Source of the DNA: Halobacterium zhouii
Lineage (GTDB): Archaea > Halobacteriota > Halobacteria > Halobacteriales > Halobacteriaceae
DNA length: 64,000 bases
Reading direction: 5' to 3'
Assembly: GCF_021249405.1 (NCBI RefSeq)
Contig: NZ_CP089593.1
Coordinates: forward strand, 1,178,001 to 1,242,000
A program made the translations under genes and the position numbers. How positions within the stretch are numbered: position 1 is the first letter of the stretch; every line of letters starts with the position of its first letter. Positions 8,895 through 17,334 of this stretch are shown here, in pieces. The notes beneath the pieces were generated by a model. The model ran no database searches and was not told the DNA's origin. It saw only the letters and a list, made by a program, of their open reading frames with translations.

Positions 8895-10112
8895 CTACCG
8901 GCCGACCACGTCCGCGTCCGCGGGACCGCCGGCGTCGAACTCGTCGACGAGCGCGTCGAGTCTGTCGAGATTCCCCTGGGCGGGGAGTAGGGTCTCGGCG
9001 GTCCGGCACGCAGCGTCGACGCCGAGTCGCTCGGTCACGTGGTCAGCGGTGGCTTCCGCCATCAGGCGGTGCGTGGTGAGTTTGCCGCCGACGATGGTCG
9101 TGAGTCCCCGGACGTCGTCGCGGGCGGCGTGGTCGAGCAGGTAGAACCCGCGGGAGATGCCACGCGCGTCCTCGCCGTAGGACTCGGGGCTGTACAGCGG
9201 GCGGACGCCCCAGTAGGCGCACTCGACCGGCGCGTCCGCGACGTCGGGGACCATCGCGGCGCACTCCTCGGTGACGCGTTCGACCTCCCAGTCCTCCTGG
9301 GGGAACGACGCCGGGTCCTCAACCTCGACACTGGTGGTGCCGAGCACGGCGGTCCGGCCGTGCGGGACGACGATGTCGCCGTCGTCGGTGGGTCGACACC
9401 GGTTGATGACAGTGTCCAGTTGGGGGCTCTCGACGGTCACCATGGCGCCCTTCGTGGGGTGCATCTCGAGGTCGATGCCGACCGTGGCGGCGAGGTCGTC
9501 GGCCCACGCACCCGTGGCGTTGACGACGTGGTCGGCGTGGACGCGGCCGAGACCGTCGACGAGGGCGCCGACGACGGTGTCGCCGTCGGTGAGGAGTTCC
9601 TCGACGGGCGCGTGTGTGTGGACGGCGGCGCCGTGGTCGCGGGCGTCCGCGGCGGTCGCGGCGACGAGTCTGGAGGGGTAGACGACGCCGTCCGGCACGA
9701 CGGCGACGCGCTCGGCGTCCGGGGTCAGCGCGGGTTCGCTGTCGCGGGCTTCGGCGCCGTCGAGGACCTCGACGTCGATGCCGCAGTCCCGACAGGCGCT
9801 AACCTTCTGGTCGAAGTAGTCGGGGTCGTCGCCGACGACCTGCACGAAGTAGCCGCCCGTGGGGCGGACACAACCCGGAGCGACCTCGCGGAGGACGCGG
9901 TTCTCCGCGATGCATTCTGCGGCGCCCTCGGGGTCGGTGTCGGCGTAGCGGGCGCCGCTGTGCAGGACGCCGTGGGAGCGACCCGAGGTGCCGGCGTTGA
10001 GGCCGTCGCGTTCGACGAGCGTCACGTCGACGCCGCGCGTCGCGAGGTCGCGAGCGACACCGACGCCCGTGACGCCGCCGCCGACGACCAGGACTGTCGT
10101 CTCCTGAACCAT
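8895..10112 (-). CDS. glpA: Glycerol-3-phosphate dehydrogenase subunit A, C-terminally short
   Basis: This FAD-dependent enzyme oxidises sn-glycerol-3-phosphate to dihydroxyacetone phosphate for the quinone pool. The ATG at 10112 gives VLVVGGGVTGVGVARDLATRG, the N-terminal dinucleotide-binding fold. FAD contacts follow in ATGAWADDLAATVG and IVGGKLTTHRLMAEATADHV. The protein has only 405 residues and stops right after the catalytic domain (DADVVGR, then TAG). Haloarchaeal and bacterial GlpA proteins normally continue for more than 100 residues with a BFD-type [2Fe-2S] domain. The expected partners glpB and glpC are absent; the next gene is the convergent DUF368 gene. It may be a truncated survivor of a deletion, or may act alone like GlpD. 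Confidence 0.88.
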   Translation of the reverse strand: MVQETTVLVVGGGVTGVGVARDLATRGVDVTLVERDGLNAGTSGRSHGVLHSGARYADTDPEGAAECIAENRVLREVAPGCVRPTGGYFVQVVGDDPDYFDQKVSACRDCGIDVEVLDGAEARDSEPALTPDAERVAVVPDGVVYPSRLVAATAADARDHGAAVHTHAPVEELLTDGDTVVGALVDGLGRVHADHVVNATGAWADDLAATVGIDLEMHPTKGAMVTVESPQLDTVINRCRPTDDGDIVVPHGRTAVLGTTSVEVEDPASFPQEDWEVERVTEECAAMVPDVADAPVECAYWGVRPLYSPESYGEDARGISRGFYLLDHAARDDVRGLTTIVGGKLTTHRLMAEATADHVTERLGVDAACRTAETLLPAQGNLDRLDALVDEFDAGGPADADVVGR

Positions 10113-10301
10113 ACGGAAGTATTCGCGCGCTGTTACTTGGGGCTGCCGGAGTCGGAGGGACGTTCGCCCACTGGACAGCCACCGAAGTATTGACCAGACG
10201 ATGGGTAGACGCCCCCTACTTGCCGAATATTTATAATGGTAGTTGGTGAATCCCGAGCCACAGGTTTCGGAGTTTCCACCTTCGACCTGCACCACGGACT
10301 C
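10113..10301. promoter_or_regulatory. glpA-glpK divergent promoter region
   Basis: The glpK TATA box is the TTTATAA at 10230-10236, which places initiation near 10258 and a leader of about 40 nt. A short related sequence, C(G/C)GAAGTATT, occurs at 10114-10123 and 10182-10191, with a weaker GCCGAATATT copy at 10222-10231. These are candidate sites for a GlpR/DeoR- or TrmB-type regulator controlling both genes. No regulator gene is adjacent. Confidence 0.5.
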
Positions 10302-11837
10302 ATGACAGCAGACACGTACGTCGGCGCAATCGACCAGGGGACCACCGGCACCCGATTCATGGTGTTCGACCACGACGGCTCCGTGGTCGCGAACGCCTAC
10401 GAGAAACACGAACAGCTCTACCCGGAACCCGGATGGGTCGAACACGACCCCCTCGAGATCTGGGACAACACCCAGCGCGTCGTCGAGCGCGCGCTCGCGG
10501 ACGCCGAACTGGCGCCCGAAGACCTCGCGGCCCTCGGGGTGACGAACCAGCGCGAGACCACGCTCTTCTGGGACGCCCACACGGGCACGCCCATCCACAA
10601 CGCCATCGTCTGGCAGGACCGACGCACCACCGACCGCGTCGAGGAACTCCAGGAGACCGGGTGGACAGAGACCATCCGGGCGAAGACCGGCCTCGAGGTC
10701 GACGCGTACTTCTCCGCGACCAAGGCCGAGTGGCTGCTCGACAACGCAGACCCCATCAAGCTCCAGCGCTCGCGCCCCCAGGACGTCCGCGAGCGCGCCG
10801 AGGCGGGCGACCTCTGCTTCGGGACCATCGACTCCTGGCTCATCTACAAGCTCACCGGCCAGCACGTCACGGACGTCACGAACGCGTCGCGGACGATGCT
10901 GTTCGACATCCACGACATGGAGTGGGACGACGAACTCCTCGACGAGTTCGGCGTGCCCCGAGAGACCTTGCCCGAGGTCCGCCCGTCCAGCGACGAGAAC
11001 GTCTACGGGTACACGGACGCTGACGGCTTCCTCGACGCCGAGGTCCCGGTCGCCGGCGCGCTCGGCGACCAGCAAGCCGCGCTGTTCGGACAGACGTGCT
11101 TCGACGCCGGCGACGCCAAGAACACCTACGGCACCGGCTCCTTCTTCCTGATGAACACGGGAACGGACGCCGTCGCCAGCGACCACGGCCTGCTGACGAC
11201 CGTCGGCTTCCAGCGCTCGGGCGAACCACCCCAGTACGCCCTCGAGGGCGCCATCTTCGCCACGGGCGCCGCCATCGAGTGGCTCCAGGACACCGACATC
11301 ATCGAGGACGCTGCGGAGACCGAGCGACTCGCCCGCTCGGTCGACTCCACCGACGGCGTCTACTTCGTCCCGGCGTTCACTGGCCTGGGCGCACCCCACT
11401 GGGACCAGCGCGCCCGCGGCACCGTCGTCGGTCTGACCCGCGGGACGGGGAAGGCCCACCTGGTTCGTGCGGTCCTGGAGTCAATCGCGTACCAGACCCG
11501 CGACGTGGCGGAAGCCATGGAGGCGGACGCCGGCCTGGACATGAACCGCCTCCGCGTCGACGGAGGCGCGGTGAAGAACAACTTCCTCTGCCAGCTGCAG
11601 GCGGACATCATCGGGACCGACATCGCCCGCCCGCAGGTCGACGAGACGACCGCGCTCGGATCGGCGTACGCCGCCGGCCTCGCGGTCGGCTACTGGGAGA
11701 CCGTCGACGAACTCCGAGACAACTGGCGGACCGACCGCGAGTTCGAACAGCGGGACACACCGGACGTGGAGGACAACTACGAGCAGTGGGGCCGGGCCGT
11801 CGAGCGCTCGCGCGACTGGGCCCAGGAGGGGACGTAG
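10302..11837 (+). CDS. glpK: Glycerol kinase
   Basis: GlpK phosphorylates glycerol with ATP to sn-glycerol-3-phosphate in the cytoplasm. The 511-residue protein starts at the ATG at 10302, because TYVGAIDQGTTGTRFMVFDHDG follows at once, as in other glycerol kinases. Upstream in-frame ATGs lie on or before the TATA box. FGGY-family landmarks include GVTNQRETTLFWD, IVWQDRRT, ALGDQQAALFGQTCFDAGDAKNTYGTG and the C-terminal signature GLGAPHWDQRARGTVVGLTRGT. The membrane protein gene downstream begins on the next base, so the two form one transcript. Glycerol from Dunaliella is a major carbon source for haloarchaea. Confidence 0.97.
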   Translation: MTADTYVGAIDQGTTGTRFMVFDHDGSVVANAYEKHEQLYPEPGWVEHDPLEIWDNTQRVVERALADAELAPEDLAALGVTNQRETTLFWDAHTGTPIHNAIVWQDRRTTDRVEELQETGWTETIRAKTGLEVDAYFSATKAEWLLDNADPIKLQRSRPQDVRERAEAGDLCFGTIDSWLIYKLTGQHVTDVTNASRTMLFDIHDMEWDDELLDEFGVPRETLPEVRPSSDENVYGYTDADGFLDAEVPVAGALGDQQAALFGQTCFDAGDAKNTYGTGSFFLMNTGTDAVASDHGLLTTVGFQRSGEPPQYALEGAIFATGAAIEWLQDTDIIEDAAETERLARSVDSTDGVYFVPAFTGLGAPHWDQRARGTVVGLTRGTGKAHLVRAVLESIAYQTRDVAEAMEADAGLDMNRLRVDGGAVKNNFLCQLQADIIGTDIARPQVDETTALGSAYAAGLAVGYWETVDELRDNWRTDREFEQRDTPDVEDNYEQWGRAVERSRDWAQEGT

Positions 11838-12944
11838 ATGGCCTGGAGTTCCCTCTTCGCGGTCGAGATGCTGATCGCGGCGTTCGCGGGCGGCGCGTTC
11901 GGCGCGGCCATCGGCGCGCTCCCAGCGTTCATCTTCACGGGATTCATGGTCATCGCCGGGGAGGCCGCGAACCTCGCGCGCGGCGCCGCCGTCGAAGCGG
12001 CGGGTGTCGACCCGTCGACGCTCGGCGCCATCGGCATCACGGGGTCCGTGGCGTTCGGTCCGGTCTTCTCGCCCGCCATCAGCTTCGCTGGCGGCGCGGC
12101 GGCCGCGGCGTACGCCGCGAAGCGCGGCTACATGGACACCGGCTTCGACTTCCACGAGGCGAAGAACATCGCGTTCGCCCAGGGCACGAAACCCGACGTG
12201 CTCGTCGTCGGCGGCCTGTTCGGCATCGTCGGCTACTGGTTCACCGTCGCCTCGAGCACGCTCGCGATGCCCTACGACCCCATCGCGATGGGCGTCGTGC
12301 TCTCCGCGCTCGTCCACCGACTCGCGCTCGGCTACCCGCTCGTCGGCGACGCCCCCAACGGCCTGTTGAACATGCGTCCCTTCGAGTCGGAGGACCGCCG
12401 CGTCGTCGGTGAGGCCGCCGTCGACGGCGGCGCCGGGGCGGACAGCAACGCCGAGGCGGACGGCGGCGTCGTCCACGAGCGCTTCGTCGTCGAACCGTGG
12501 CTCCCCCACCAGTACCGATGGCTGAACGTCTTCGTGCTCGGCGCCGTGATGGGCGTTCTCGGCGGCTTCGTCGCCGTGAAGACCGGGAGCCCGTTCCTCG
12601 CGTTCGGCATCAGCGCGGCGTCCCTGGTCTTCCTGAACTGCGGCGTCGAGAACGTCCCCGTGACCCACCACATGACGCTCCCGGCGAGCACCGCGGCGCT
12701 CGCCGCGCTCCCGGTGGGTTTCGACCCGGCGTCACAGAGCGCGGTTCTCACGGCCGTCCTCGCGGGCGCGGCGTTCGGCGGCGTCTGCGCGCTGTTCGGT
12801 GAACTGTTCCAGCGCGTGTTCTACGCGCACGGCGACACGCACTGGGACCCGCCCGCGGCCGGCATCGTCTTCGGAACGTTCCTCGTGGCCGTCGCCGCCG
12901 CACTGGGAATCTTCCCGCACACGTCATGGGTGCCGGCGCTCTGA
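11838..12944 (+). CDS. Multispanning membrane protein linked to glpK, candidate glycerol facilitator (GlpX-like)
   Basis: This 368-residue protein has about ten hydrophobic helices rich in Gly and Ala and an acidic cytoplasmic loop near residues 190-215 (EDRRVVGEAAVDGGAGADSN). It shows no aquaporin NPA motif. A membrane protein of this kind follows glpK in the Haloferax glycerol operon, where it has been called glpX and proposed as a glycerol facilitator. That assignment rests on context, not on a recognised transporter fold. It starts immediately after the glpK stop, so co-expression is nearly certain. Confidence 0.7.
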   Translation: MAWSSLFAVEMLIAAFAGGAFGAAIGALPAFIFTGFMVIAGEAANLARGAAVEAAGVDPSTLGAIGITGSVAFGPVFSPAISFAGGAAAAAYAAKRGYMDTGFDFHEAKNIAFAQGTKPDVLVVGGLFGIVGYWFTVASSTLAMPYDPIAMGVVLSALVHRLALGYPLVGDAPNGLLNMRPFESEDRRVVGEAAVDGGAGADSNAEADGGVVHERFVVEPWLPHQYRWLNVFVLGAVMGVLGGFVAVKTGSPFLAFGISAASLVFLNCGVENVPVTHHMTLPASTAALAALPVGFDPASQSAVLTAVLAGAAFGGVCALFGELFQRVFYAHGDTHWDPPAAGIVFGTFLVAVAAALGIFPHTSWVPAL

Positions 12945-13025
12945 GGTCCTGAATCCTCTCACTCGATGTGGGGGCTCTCCCATACTCCGGGCCCCGACCC
13001 CCTCGCGCTATGGGATTCCTGGCCA

Positions 13026-13328
13026 TCACTCGACGGACTCCCCCACCCACGCCTCGAAACCGGGTTCGACGAAGGACTCGTCGAAGCGCTCGATGCACGG
13101 CACGTCGTAGGGATGTTCGGCCTCGACGAAGGCGACGAGGTCGTCCCACGCGGCGTCCGTGGTCTTCGCGAACAGGACCGCCTCGTCGTCGCGGACGACG
13201 TCGTCGTCCCACCGGTAGACTGACCGGCACTCGAGGGCGTTGACGCAGGCGGCGTGGCGCTCGGTGACGAGTCGGTCCGCGAGTTCCTGTGCGTCGTCCC
13301 GTGGGGCAGTGATGTACGCCGTCGGCAT
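13026..13328 (-). CDS. cutA: CutA-family divalent cation tolerance protein
   Basis: This 100-residue trimeric CutA protein binds divalent metals such as copper; its exact role is unsettled. The start was set at MPTAYITAPRDDAQELADRLV, which aligns with CutA N-termini and removes nine extra residues of the longer frame. ACVNALECRSVYRWDDDVVRDDEAVLFAKT covers the conserved cysteine and the Y-x-W-x2 metal/trimer region, and EHPYDVPCI is the conserved C-terminal H-P-Y-x-V-P motif. It stands alone, convergent with the glycerol operon. Confidence 0.92.
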   Translation of the reverse strand: MPTAYITAPRDDAQELADRLVTERHAACVNALECRSVYRWDDDVVRDDEAVLFAKTTDAAWDDLVAFVEAEHPYDVPCIERFDESFVEPGFEAWVGESVE

Positions 13329-13506
13329 GCCTGTAGGGAGGGAACGAGAGACCAAAAGTCCGTGCGGCGAGTGGGGTCAGGTGGGTCGCGCGCATCTAGT
13401 GGACCACACAGTCGGCGTGGGTTTCGACCAGCGGCGCGCTCCCGACGACGACGATTCGAGTGCTGACTGCTTCGACACCGTCGTGTCTCAGACCCGGGAC
13501 ACGGCG

Positions 13507-13932
13507 TTACTCCTCAGTCTGGGGGCCCGTGTCCTCGCCCTCTGGACCCGTCTCCTCGGACGGCGAGCCGACGTCCTCGTACGCGAGGTTCATGATCCAC
13601 TGGGAGAAGGCGTCGCTGCGCGCGTCGACCTCCTCCTCGCCCACGAACGGAGAGAGCATGTCCCCCGCCATCAGGAGCGAGAAGTCGAGTTCGCGGTCGT
13701 CGATAATGGGCGTGATGTAGTACGTCGTGTTGCCATTGTGGACCGACTCCTCGCGCTCGACGAGACCCTTCTCCTCCAACTTCGAGGCGATGCGACTCCC
13801 CTTCCGCGAAGAGACGTCGAGCTCCTTCCAGAACTCGCTCTGATAGATTCCGAGCGTCTCGCGAACGAGTTCCAGGGCGGCGCGCTCGTCCTCCGAGAGG
13901 TCGGCCTCGATAGCGTCGGCGCTCATACCCAT
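13507..13932 (-). CDS. Winged helix-turn-helix (MarR-like) regulator
   Basis: This cytoplasmic DNA-binding protein has 141 residues counting from 13932; the ATG at 13926 would make it two shorter. ERAALELVRETLGIYQSEFWKELDVSSRKGSRIASKLEEKGLVEREES forms the winged helix, with a recognition helix around SSRKGSRIASKLEEKG. The wing is followed by a haloarchaeal C-terminal domain (ITPIIDDRELDFSLLMAGDMLSPFVG) and a disordered acidic tail. TTTAAA at 13951-13956 fits a leaderless start, though the site overlaps the end of the upstream NRDE gene. Target genes are unknown. Confidence 0.82.
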   Translation of the reverse strand: MGMSADAIEADLSEDERAALELVRETLGIYQSEFWKELDVSSRKGSRIASKLEEKGLVEREESVHNGNTTYYITPIIDDRELDFSLLMAGDMLSPFVGEEEVDARSDAFSQWIMNLAYEDVGSPSEETGPEGEDTGPQTEE

Positions 13933-13951
13933 ATTAGCAGTCGCGGCCGGT

Positions 13952-14710
13952 TTAAAGTTGATTGTCTACGCGCCGGTAGGGCGTCTCGCAGGGTGGCCCG
14001 TCCGCGAAGTCGTATCGAACGGACCCACTGTCCGGGCCGCTCTCACCGCCGTCGTCGATGGTGACGAGCGACGACGAGCGCGTCCCGAAGCCGTCGCCGT
14101 GTACGCAGGCGCCTGTTTCGTGGTCGGACAGCGCCTCACGCGCGGCCGTCACCCACTCATCTTGGGTGGTCCCCCCGAGCGCGCGCCGGATAGTCCGAGA
14201 TTTCTCGGTGCCGTCGTCGTACCCCTCGTTCACCACGACGTGCGTCCCAGATTCGAGATCGTGCCGGCGGAGCACGCCGTCCCACTCGAGGAGCACGCAG
14301 TCTTCGTCGTCCGCGACGACGAGATTGAACCCGGCGTACTCGCGGTCCGCGAGTTCGCGCCGGACGACCTCGACGGCGTCGCTCGCGCTCTCGGCGTCGA
14401 GGGCGTCTGTGACGAGCAGTCCTCTAGAGCGCCGCGAGGAGCCACGCTCCTCGGACTGGGCGAACGGCCGTTCCTGTGAGTCGTCGTCCTCCAACTCGAC
14501 CCGGCGGTTCGTGACGGCGACGAACACGCGGTGTTCGTTCACGCCGATCCAGGTGCCACCCGCCTCCTCGTCGCGCGGCATCAACACTTGCGGACTCTCG
14601 CCGTGGACGGCGGGCGGCGAAGCGGGGCGACCGACGGCCTCGTCGCGGTTCGCGGCGACGACCAGCGGCGCGTCGTCGTAGACGCGCCACGCGAATGCCA
14701 GCGTGCACAC
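13952..14710 (-). CDS. NRDE/TANGO2 family protein
   Basis: This 252-residue protein carries the family hallmark near its N-terminus: MCTLAFAW, with the Cys2 that becomes the N-terminal nucleophile, then APLVVAANRDEAVGRPASPP containing the NRDE box. GTWIGVNEHRVFVAVTNRR is also conserved. The start codon is GTG; placing Cys at position 2 supports it. Members are related to N-terminal nucleophile hydrolases, and the eukaryotic relative TANGO2 is linked to lipid/CoA and haem homeostasis, but the reaction is unknown. It lies 25 nt downstream of menE on the same strand and could be co-transcribed. Confidence 0.9.
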   Translation of the reverse strand: MCTLAFAWRVYDDAPLVVAANRDEAVGRPASPPAVHGESPQVLMPRDEEAGGTWIGVNEHRVFVAVTNRRVELEDDDSQERPFAQSEERGSSRRSRGLLVTDALDAESASDAVEVVRRELADREYAGFNLVVADDEDCVLLEWDGVLRRHDLESGTHVVVNEGYDDGTEKSRTIRRALGGTTQDEWVTAAREALSDHETGACVHGDGFGTRSSSLVTIDDGGESGPDSGSVRYDFADGPPCETPYRRVDNQL

Positions 14711-14735
14711 AGCACGAGGTAGGGCGCCGACCCAC

Positions 14736-16307
14736 TTAGTTCTCGTCGGCGAGTTCCTCGACGGCCGCCTCGCGGTCCACGGTGCCGGACGCGGTCCGCG
14801 GCAGCGAATCGACGGCCACGACGATTCGCGGGCGTTCGTAGTCCGCCAGGCGGTCCTCCGCGAACGCGAGAAGTTCCTCGACGACGTCTCCGGTGGCAGC
14901 GTCCCCAGTGGCGGGGGCCGCGGATTCGTCGCCGGCGAGCACCACGAGCGCGCCGACGCGCTCCCCCCACTCGTCGTCGGGCACGCCGACGACCGCTGCG
15001 TCGGTCACGCGGGAGTGGTCGGCGAGGACGTCCTCGACGCGCTCTGGGTCGACGTTCTCCCCACCCGTGATGATGCGGTCTGCCTGCCGCCCACGGACGT
15101 GGAGGTAGCCCTCGTCGTCCACGAACCCGCGGTCGCCCGTGCGGAGCCCATGCTCGCAGAATCGTCCGGCGTTCGCGCCGGATTCGCCGCCCGCCGCTCC
15201 GCCCGAGTTCAGATAGCCGGGCGTGACAGTCGGCCCCGACACCACGAGTTCCCCCTCCTCGCCGGCGGGCAACGGACTGCCGTCGCCGTCGACCACAGTC
15301 ACTTCGGTGCCCAGAAGCGGGCGGCCTACCGTGTCGAGTCGGTCGGACTGCCCGCCACCTGCTGGCGCGTCGCTGGCCTGTTCCGGGCGCAGCGTCGCGA
15401 CTTGCGAGGTGGTCTCGGTCATCCCGTACGTGAGACAGACCGGAACGCCCGCGTCGAGGGCACGCGCCGCCAGTTCGGGGGGTGTTGGTGCGCCGCCGAC
15501 GAGCGCGAACCGAAGCCCATCGGGCACGCCGCCGGCGTCGAGGAGTCGCCGGAGCATCGTCGGCACGAGCGAGACGCCCGTGCAGTCGTACGCCGCGAGC
15601 GCGTCGCGGACCGGGTTGGCGTCGAACCCGCGCGTGAGCACGGCGGTCGTCCCGTACAGCGCCGACCGTAGAACGACCGAGAGCCCACCCATGTGGTACA
15701 TAGAGAGCGGACAACACCAGCGGTCCTCGGGTAGCACGCCGAGGCGGAACGCCGACGCGACCGCGCTCGCGGCGAAGTTCCCGTAGGTGAGTCGGACCGC
15801 CTTCGGGTCGCCCGTGGTCCCGGAGGTGAACATGAGCGCGCGGGTGTCGTCCCACGCCAGATCGGCTGGCTGGATCGCATCCGGAGTGCGCGCCGCGAAG
15901 TCGCCAACGGTAGCCGCCGAACCCTCAGCTGCTCCGGCGTCGACGCTCACCGCGGGCGCGTCGAGTTCGTCCGCGTCCGCCACCGTGTCCGCCTCACAGA
16001 CGACGAGCACGGGTCGGACCGCGTCCACATGCGTCTCGAGTTCGGGCCGTGAGAGCCGCGCGTTCAGCGGCACGAGCACGGCGCCGAGGCGAGCGCACGC
16101 GAACACGAGGCGCGCGAACGCCGGACGGGTCTCCATCAGCACGGCGACGCGGTCCCCGGACTCGACGCCGAGCGCCGCGAGCCGACCAGCTGTCGCCTGG
16201 ACTTCGGTGTCGAACTCGGCGAACGTCCACGACTCGTCGGTCGCGGCGTCCACGAGCGCCGTGCCGTCGGGGGTACTCGCAGCCTGCAGCGCGATCTCGT
16301 CACGCAC
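14736..16307 (-). CDS. menE: o-Succinylbenzoate-CoA ligase
   Basis: MenE activates o-succinylbenzoate with ATP and CoA in menaquinone synthesis. The 523-residue protein is an ANL-superfamily enzyme. The phosphate loop MFTSGTTGDPKAVRLTYGN is at about 159-177, the adenine motif LTYGMTETTSQV near 292, and the hinge region RTGDRGFVDDEGYLHVRGRQ leads into IITGGENVDPERVE. The GTG at 16307 is chosen as start because it overlaps the menC stop by 8 bases (GTGCGTGA), the same coupling seen elsewhere in this window. Operon order on this strand is menA-menC-menE. Confidence 0.93.
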   Translation of the reverse strand: MRDEIALQAASTPDGTALVDAATDESWTFAEFDTEVQATAGRLAALGVESGDRVAVLMETRPAFARLVFACARLGAVLVPLNARLSRPELETHVDAVRPVLVVCEADTVADADELDAPAVSVDAGAAEGSAATVGDFAARTPDAIQPADLAWDDTRALMFTSGTTGDPKAVRLTYGNFAASAVASAFRLGVLPEDRWCCPLSMYHMGGLSVVLRSALYGTTAVLTRGFDANPVRDALAAYDCTGVSLVPTMLRRLLDAGGVPDGLRFALVGGAPTPPELAARALDAGVPVCLTYGMTETTSQVATLRPEQASDAPAGGGQSDRLDTVGRPLLGTEVTVVDGDGSPLPAGEEGELVVSGPTVTPGYLNSGGAAGGESGANAGRFCEHGLRTGDRGFVDDEGYLHVRGRQADRIITGGENVDPERVEDVLADHSRVTDAAVVGVPDDEWGERVGALVVLAGDESAAPATGDAATGDVVEELLAFAEDRLADYERPRIVVAVDSLPRTASGTVDREAAVEELADEN

Positions 16308-17334
16308 CCTCGACCACCCCGGAGACGCCGACGCCCGGGCCGTCGGGGACGCGAATCCGCCCGCGCTCGACGGGCGCCGGATCGGCCGCGAGGTCCTCGA
16401 CGAGTCGGTCGGCGGTGGCGAGGCCGCACGCCGGAACGTCGGGGAGGCTCGCAGCGAGGTGGACCGCGGCGGTGCGCGCAACGACAGCGTCGATGGTCGT
16501 GGTCACCACGGGCGTCACGCCGGCGTTACGCGCGGCGAGCGCGACGTCTCGCGCGCGGTCGACGCCGCCGAGCGCCATCGGCTTGAGAACGACGTAGTCC
16601 GCGGCCGGAAATACGTCGCTGGCAGAATGCGCGGGGAGCGACTCGTCGAGCGCCACGCCGACCGCGCCGCCGCGGAGCGCGCGGTGACCCTCGAGGTCGT
16701 CAGTCGGGAGTGGCTGTTCGACGTACTCGACGCCGACGTCGGCGAACGCGTCGAACGCCTCGCGGGCCTGCTCGCGCGTCCACGCGCCGTTGGCGTCCGC
16801 GCGGAGCGCGAGGGAGTCCGGCGACACAGCCGTGCTGTCCGCCGCTTCTCGGGCAGCCTTCCGGGCCAGGCGCAAGCGCTCTGTGTCGTCCGCGACCGAG
16901 CGCGCGCCGACCTTCACCTTCACCGTCTCGAACCCCGCTCGGGTGGCCTCGGCGACCGAATTAGCGGTCGTCTCGGGGTCCGCGTCCCCGACAGTCGCGT
17001 TCACGGGAACCGCGTCCCGGTGGTTCAGGTCGGCGAGGTGGCCAGCGAGCGGCACGCCCGCCGCCCGCGCGTCGGCGTCGAGTTTCGCGAGCGAGACCGC
17101 GTGGCGCGCCGCGCGGGCGCTCTCGCAGGCCGCGAGCGCGCCGTTCCAGTCGTCGGCAGCGTCGGCCTCGCGGAGCGCGCGCTCACAGGCGTCGAGGGAT
17201 TCGGTCCACCCCGCGAGCGGCGCGGCCTCTCCCACGCCGCCGTCGCGAGCGAACAGGAACCCCTCGCGCTCCGCGATGGTCCCGTCCGCGGTCGAGAGCG
17301 GGACGTCGAGCGGAAGGGTGAACGGTTCGATCAT
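16300..17334 (-). CDS. menC: o-Succinylbenzoate synthase
   Basis: MenC dehydrates SHCHC to o-succinylbenzoate. It is a 344-residue enolase-superfamily enzyme. Catalytic and metal residues are readable: ETVKVKVGARS with the KxK lysines, LALRADANGAW (first metal Asp), VEYVEQPLP (Glu), GVALDESLP (Asp) and YVVLKPMALGG (second catalytic Lys). The ATG at 17334 overlaps the menA stop (ATGA), and the frame ends inside the menE start. The open frame continues far upstream, but only from this ATG does it match the family. Confidence 0.94.
   Translation of the reverse strand: MIEPFTLPLDVPLSTADGTIAEREGFLFARDGGVGEAAPLAGWTESLDACERALREADAADDWNGALAACESARAARHAVSLAKLDADARAAGVPLAGHLADLNHRDAVPVNATVGDADPETTANSVAEATRAGFETVKVKVGARSVADDTERLRLARKAAREAADSTAVSPDSLALRADANGAWTREQAREAFDAFADVGVEYVEQPLPTDDLEGHRALRGGAVGVALDESLPAHSASDVFPAADYVVLKPMALGGVDRARDVALAARNAGVTPVVTTTIDAVVARTAAVHLAASLPDVPACGLATADRLVEDLAADPAPVERGRIRVPDGPGVGVSGVVEGA

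Noticed and set aside
8895..11459. A single 854-codon minus frame joining glpA to the opposite strand of glpK
   Set aside because: Only the segment from the ATG at 10112 matches GlpA; the upstream part is antisense to glpK and crosses the divergent promoter.
13240..14064. Plus-strand frame over the CutA start and the MarR-like gene
   Set aside because: It is antisense to three genes with clear family matches, and its sequence has no domain.
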